Position numbers and translations under genes: made by a program
Shown: positions 58,421 to 64,000 of the stretch, piece by piece
Numbering within the stretch: position 1 is the first letter of the stretch
Layout: each line of letters opens with the position of its first letter
Source: Plantago major
Taxonomy: Eukaryota; Streptophyta; Magnoliopsida; Lamiales; Plantaginaceae
NCBI GenBank assembly: GCA_026545765.1
Contig: CM048840.1
Location: 10,479,265-10,543,264, forward strand
Direction of reading: 5' to 3'
Length of the DNA stretch: 64,000 bases
Notes under the pieces: model-generated
What the model was told of the DNA's origin: nothing
Seen by the model: the letters and a program-made list of their open reading frames with translations, nothing else
Databases searched by the model: none

Positions 58421-59398
58421 TACATTACCCCTGTTTCCATGCTTGAAATCCTCAAATCACTCTTTTATAGGACATATATGGAATGAACACCCTGAATCTA
58501 GAATCCAATTTAATCCACACTTAGACTCAGTGATAGAGAGTACCTCAGCATTATCAAAGGTATATGAGGATTCTGCAAGATCTGCAGTATTGGCTCCAGC
58601 TTGCTCAGGTGCCTTTCCTCTTCTCTCCTTCTTCTTTAACAAGTAACAATCCTTCATCAGGTGACCTAGTTTCTTGCAGTAGAAACATGCCATCTTCTCT
58701 GTGTTTCTATTCCCACCAAACTTGGACTCCTTCAGTTGTTGTTTTGGCCTGCCAGACGTCTTGCTTTTACCAGCTTGATGTTTGTTCCATGCTTGCTTGA
58801 CAAACAAGCTCTCAGCTGCAGGATCAGGTTGGTTGCCCACATTCTTTTGATCCATCTTATTCCTTAATGCCTTTTCAACATATGCAGCTGTAAGGTCATC
58901 TGGTTTGGTCATAACAATAGCATCAATGAAGTGTTCATAGCTTTTGGGTAGAGAGCTCAACAATATCACTGCCTTGTCATTGTCTTCAACTTTTACTTCC
59001 AAAGATTCAATGTCCATGCACAGCTTATTGAATTCATCCAGCTAATCAATGATTGATCTATCAGCTCTCATCTTGAATGAGAAGAGTTTTTGTTTCAGGT
59101 GCATCTTACTTGCAGAAGACTTCACATGATAAAGGGATTCCAATGTATCCCAAACATCCTTAGCAGTCTTCTCCTTAATCACCTCTATCAAGACTATATC
59201 TCCCAAAGACAAAATCAGCGAGCTCCTTGCCTTTCCTATGATGCGCGTCTTCTCAGCCGCATCAAAATCCTTAGGAAATCCAGCATCTCCAAGCAACGCC
59301 TCCTCTAATCCCTGTTGAACCAGTAGAGCCTCCATCTTTGCCTTCCATAATGAGAAATCAATTTTATCTGTAAGCTTCTCAATGTCAAATCTCGCCAT
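58421..59398 (-). pseudogene. gag and protease start of Copia J
   Basis: gag starts MARFDIEKLTDKIDFSLWKA near 59398. UBN2-type words follow (AKDVWDTLESLYHVKSS, MHLKQKLFSFKM). An in-frame TAG near 59042 separates it from LDEFNKL and the frame 58457-59017. The zinc knuckle is CFYCKKLGHLMKDC and the protease site WILDSGCSFHICP. A stop before FEDFKHGNRG splits protease from the next frame. Tnt1/Tork-type layout. Confidence 0.87.
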
Positions 59399-59431
59399 TG
59401 CCATAACCGCTCCTGAGTTGATTGTTCCTTC

Positions 59432-59449
59432 TTCCCACAGACAGCGCCA
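59432..59449 (-). other. Primer binding site of Copia J
   Basis: TGGCGCTGTCTGTGGGAA on the minus strand. It is not the initiator tRNA-Met type; it is nearly the same as the Tat site at 14762-14783. Confidence 0.78.
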
Positions 59450-59451
59450 AT

Positions 59452-59960
59452 TGTTGCGTAATGTTCTTGAAACTCGATCACCAACAATAATGATCAATCA
59501 ACTCAAACCACAGCAAAACAATCGATGAATGTTATAGCAACATTCACTACGACTGTTATATCAACAATCAATAAAACAGAACTCAAACAATAACTCCAAC
59601 ACAATCGAAACACGACGATTTACGTGGTTCGGCAAATGCCTACGTCCACGGGAGAAAACTAGAGATTCTTTTATTGACCAATGCAATGACAAAGATACAA
59701 CCAATCCTAACAATGTCAATTGACAGATAATCGAGAAAACAGAGCTTAATCACAAACTAGAAGAATAAGAAGATTTCGTTATGGAATAGCAATTCTCTTG
59801 TCTTGTCTTTTCTTGTGTTGTATCTAATGAACATGTCAAAGGCTGTATATATATAAGATTTCATACGCCTCCTACATCACCCTGAGTTAGTAAAACAAGA
59901 TTCAATCATTTCCCCAGCTCAAATAGGAAACCTGATGTTTCTCTAACTGTTGTTGTAACA
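59452..59960 (-). repeat. 5' LTR of Copia J, right end of the nested stack
   Basis: 509 bp from TGTTGCGTAATG to GTTGTTGTAACA (plus strand), so TG-CA on the coding strand. A TATATATATA run at about 59846-59855 is the likely TATA box. CTCCT (59961-59965) should be the target duplication. The other LTR is not in the window, so the outer end rests on the TG-CA rule alone. Confidence 0.75.
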
Positions 59961-60477
59961 CTCCTTATTTCTTCAGACTTCTTCCTTCGCTCTGAATTCA
60001 ATCCATCTCCACACATACAAATGGAAGATTGATCTAAGGTGATGAGATTTGTGAAATGTAGATCAATCTAGTGATGAAGGTAAAACAGAACAACGACTAG
60101 GATTGAAGCTGGGAATTGAGTGGGTGAGATTGAGGAGGGAGGTTAGTTAAGTTTCTTAACAAACTTTGCTCAACGATTTTGCTAGCCAGCTGCATTCTCT
60201 GTCATCATCAGCATAAATTGTATCTAGCAGTTACCTCTGGATATCATCATCAGATTTATCATGTTAAATTACTGATAAAATATTTATCATATTAATCTCG
60301 TGTGCTCATTTGCATGCTTTTCTGCTAAACATTTGTGCCATTTTATTTTCTTCAAATGCTTACTGCATGCTTATTATCATGTCTTGTAGTAATTCTTTTG
60401 TAAGCCCTGTATGACTGGCCTGGTTCATATGATGTGAGTTAACCAGGCTTCAATGATTATACAGATAACTAACCTAA
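59961..60477. other. Flanking DNA, nothing recognised
   Basis: AT-rich single-copy-looking sequence to the right of the last LTR. No ORF with a known domain and no repeat partner in the window. Confidence 0.4.
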
Positions 60478-60905
60478 TTAACATCAACCATGGGACTCAA
60501 ATAGACCAGTTGGAATCGGATGTAGTGTTTCTCAAGTTGAATGTGGAGGAGTTGCGCACGAATCAAGGGCAATAGAAGGAGATGTTGCAGGAATTGCTTC
60601 GTCACAATCCAATCAGTAGTCCTGAGGGAAATCCTGCAACAAATGCACGAAATCCGAATGGCCAAGACCTAAAACACTCGAGGCATTCAGAGGATTTTTG
60701 GGTCTTACTAGGTACTTCAGGAAATTTCAGCCTCGTTATGGAGTTAAAGCCAAGGTTCTACATGACTTCACAGAGAAAGGAATGTTTAAATGGCCTGATG
60801 CAGCTGAGAAATGTTTTGAGGCACTTAAAACAGCTATGCACTCCACCAATCTTGCAGCTTCCTGATCTTGCAGTCTTGGTGCAGTATTATTACAAGGCAA
60901 GCATC
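60478..60905 (+). pseudogene. Decayed Ty3/gypsy fragment (gag start joined to RT-RNase H piece)
   Basis: The first part translates as NHGTQIDQLESDVVFLKLNV then a stop, like the coiled start of a gypsy gag. From about 60740 the words GMFKWPDAAEKCFEALKTAM and PPILQLPDLAV match the RT to RNase H link of Ty3 pol, with a frameshift between them. Gag and pol parts are only some 200 bases apart, so a large internal deletion is likely. Confidence 0.65.
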
Positions 60906-63900
60906 CTTTAACATACATGAACACGGCTTTTAACAACAGGAACTTGGGTAATAGACAGATAGACAGTGGTGACATGAGTCACATGACAACTTGATGCAAT
61001 CATGGTTATTGCCATCGGTCATCAATAGTGTTTGTTATGCATGTAGAAAATAGATACCGTATGATTTTCCAATACATCCAAAGTCCAAACCAAAAGGAAG
61101 TGTAAATCAGCAAATGTATGCAAATCCAGTACATCTACCCTGGGCATTTTGCACACTACAAGTCCAGCCTGAAATATTGTACAGTGAGCCCCTTTGCAAC
61201 ATACACATCCCATCACACAAGGCTCAGGATATGCCTACATGATTACATGAACACAGCTTCACTTTTTCTCACTTCATAAATATTGTTTTTACCTCTCCTT
61301 TCTATACTCTCTCCACGCTCAGAATTTTACCTTAAACTTTTGAGCTCTTCACCTGGATGCGCCTTGTGGGAAACACGTAACGTCCCTGAATTGTTATTTG
61401 ACGCAGCTAGACATTTCTGCATCGGGACCAGAATTCCAAGTCAGCTCAATCAGACACTCTTTTGTTTGTATGCTCAAATATCAGAGTGTTTGAAATAACA
61501 TGCTTTTTTTTTTTAAAGATTGAAAGAGAGAGAAGGGAGTAGCTTCTTCCCAGCTTCTATGAAAAATTACTAAAATTTCTTATTCACATAAAAGTTCTTT
61601 AACGAGTTTTAGTTTTCTCAACTAAGTAATGTCAAGACAAAACATAAATAGAGACCTGTGCATATACAGCTGCATGTTTTCTTCAAACTTTCTTATTATA
61701 TCACAGAAGATTAAACACACATGTCCAGTTTTCTCCAATAATCAATATTGCATCTCGAGTTGTCGACCTCTAGATAAACCTGGCTATCTGATACACACAA
61801 TTATTGAGATCCTTGTAACATTAGTAGTTATTGCATCTAAAATATTTCAGTCGTGTGAAATTCTCGCCCCCAGCTTAAGACAACAACAAGATAGAAATTT
61901 CTTACTTGAATAACTCAGTTTCCATTGGTTCCTCACTACTCTTCCTCAACATGCTTAAAGCCTTTGCAGCAGCAACTAATAAACACGGTCTACCTCACAC
62001 GCTATACACAGTTCAGAGCACCATAATCCGCCTCTTTCTTGCCTGGAAGTCCAGAAATCTGCAAAATCAGTGAACTCTGTTTCGATCATGTACTTAATGA
62101 TGTGTAATCATCTAACAATCTTCAAATCACCGCATACATTCGAATAAGGTTTAAGGCCTTTTGCCCTGAACCAAATAGAGCACTATATGAACAAAAACTT
62201 TACATGTGTGTGTAGACTGTAGTGCAGTTGATACCAGTGAATGCTGGTCACCTTCATTTCTTGTAGCAGCTAGAAGCCTAGAACACTCCTCTATTGCACC
62301 AATAGAAAAACAATTATACGATGAAATCAATTTAAAAGAATTCAAATTGCTATAAACAAAACCAAACAACTCATTGCCTTTTTTCTATAGGAACAACCAA
62401 CTTCGATTGCTTATGTAAAGCCATACAACAATGACAAATTTGAACTCTTTCTACTGACGCCATACCTCATTGCCTTTAACTGTTTTTACATCAAATTATT
62501 ACTACACCTTGAGTGCATGATATATATCCAAGAAGGAAAACTCAACAGAATCATAAATAAGAACCGGATCACAAGTGCAAAAAGCTCAACCAAGAACGAG
62601 GGGAAATAAAACGACCAGATGAAGATTGTGAATTCATATACTTTCGGGTCAACTTATCTGTACAATATACAGTTCACTTGTCATCTCCAGTTTTACAAAA
62701 CCAAACCATAACTAAACCACAAAACAGCAGTAGCAATCATATCAAAACTTGGTTACTGCGTATGATTGTGAAGAAATCCACAAATTAAACCTCTACGGAA
62801 ATACTGTCACACTTGACCCAAAATCTTAGAAGCAGACACATAACAGTTACATAAAGTTCACTGTATCTATCAATTCTACGAAATGAAAAACAGGTTAACA
62901 CTTGTAATAACCCAAGTAAATCTTTACCATGCCGGTCCCTTCCCCCACCACTACTCTTCCCCATTCTTGATTTCACAATTTCAACGCGCGAGGATTTGGG
63001 ATTTTCCTGTTCAACAAATTGTTAGGGTTCTCTTGTTCCACAGTTTCTTGGTTGGAAAATTAAAGATTATAAGAAGAGCGCAGGGAAGGAGCCACGGAGG
63101 ATTCCAATAACATAAGAACACTTTGAATGAAGATCAATGTATAAATCTAGCACCATATATATACACAATACCACAACAATCACATGAAGAAGATGAAGAA
63201 GTAGAACAATTACAGAATCACATCACATTATAGAAGTTGAAAAGCAAGAATCACATGGAGAAGATGAATAATTAATTCCGGACTATAAAGCACCTTTAGA
63301 CTTTAGTATATTAAAGAAAATGATGAATCAGAAGCTAACTAAGAAAAGGAAGAAGAACAGAGACGAATCTAGATAGAATAAGCATATAGTTCGGATCGTT
63401 TCCAGAAACAATACGCATTAGTTTGAATACAAAGGCGTTGGAACACAGAAGTGCGACACAGCTGATTGCTACACCAAGGAGAGAGATTCGAATTGGCTCG
63501 GTGCAGGTGCACCTCCCACACTGAATTACTGATTGTTCCAACAGCAGTACAATTAGGGTTCATATGCCAGCACTCAATCCGTCACTCACAACTCCTGTTT
63601 CTTGGCTTACTCTCAGAATTACGTTGGGCATTTTTTCCATGGTACTATGTCGCATCTTTTCACACTTGTAATTGATATAATTACTACCCGACGAGGAGTA
63701 TTTCTCACCTATATATTGCCCCAGTCTAGTTCATAGTTGTAAGTAGAATTGCACAGCAAAAATCAATACAAGAAAAGCTTCTGAGATGTTTATCTACTTC
63801 GTTTTTAACATGTATTTGATTAATTCCTGACTCAAGTACAGGCTACTCCGGGATCATAAGACAGGGCAGCTACTTCAGATTTCAGCCTCAAGTGGAGCTA

Positions 63901-64000
63901 TAGACTCATTCGATGCAAGCACCTTTTCACCTATAAGAACTAGAACATTTCCTGACCGTCATATAATCCATCTACCAAAGACCAAGTAATAACCTGTTAT
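60906..64000. other. Flanking AT-rich DNA, no gene recognised
   Basis: Only short frames occur (at most 94 codons), with no domain and no clear coding bias. A short GC-richer patch (about 62930-63110) and stretches with tagggtt-like words may be part of a host gene's untranslated or promoter region, but nothing in the sequence proves it. Confidence 0.35.

Noticed and set aside
61283-61913. Frames of 71 and 94 codons as small host genes
   Set aside because: No domain, no splice context and no coding bias could be seen; AT-rich DNA gives such frames by chance.
63335-63675. Overlapping frames near the right end with hydrophobic stretches
   Set aside because: Frames overlap on both strands and none has supporting context; could be part of an exon but cannot be shown.

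Overview
The window is intergenic DNA of a flowering plant, most likely a eudicot. Almost everything from 1 to about 59960 is LTR retrotransposon sequence, stacked as insertions within insertions. No intact host gene was recognised. All element genes carry stops or frameshifts, so they are annotated as pseudogenes. RNA genes and CRISPR arrays were not seen.

Layout. (1) 1-29224 is a tandem Ty3/gypsy array of the Tat lineage: LTR1 (cut by the window edge), internal region A, one shared LTR2, internal region B, LTR3. Each internal region has a minus-strand gag-pol (gag, protease, RT, RNase H, a second RNase H-like domain, integrase). Convergent to it is a plus-strand antisense gene with its own TATA box and three introns. 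Copy A alone carries a 1264-bp Mutator-like MITE with a 10-bp target duplication. (2) The array sits in the third ORF of a minus-strand Sirevirus-like Copia element (29225-37765). (3) The Copia element sits in the 3' region of element F (37766-41416), an Athila-like, gag-only Ty3 element. (4) F sits in the gag of a related element H (41417-44172), whose 5' LTR also holds a solo LTR (42098-43462) and a second-family Athila-like element E (44173-49180). (5) E is cut inside its RT by LTR D (49181-50577), whose two flanks do not match. (6) D abuts element C (50578-55710, plus strand), an Athila-like gag-protease element without RT or integrase. (7) C is inserted in the RNase H of a minus-strand Copia element J (55711-59960). 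(8) 59961-64000 is AT-rich flanking DNA with one decayed Ty3 fragment.

Inferred insertion order, oldest first: J, C, H, then F and E inside H, Sirevirus inside F, Tat array inside Sirevirus, MITE inside Tat copy A. The window holds only the right half of this stack. The missing left halves, with target duplications stated in the findings, should lie to the left of position 1.

The points most worth a second look are the intron-bearing antisense gene with its own promoter; three hairpins with one loop and co-varying stems in the Sirevirus 3' region; the ladder of three purine boxes and the conserved non-coding blocks shared by C, E and F; the differing palindrome arrays in related LTRs; and the mosaic LTR D.
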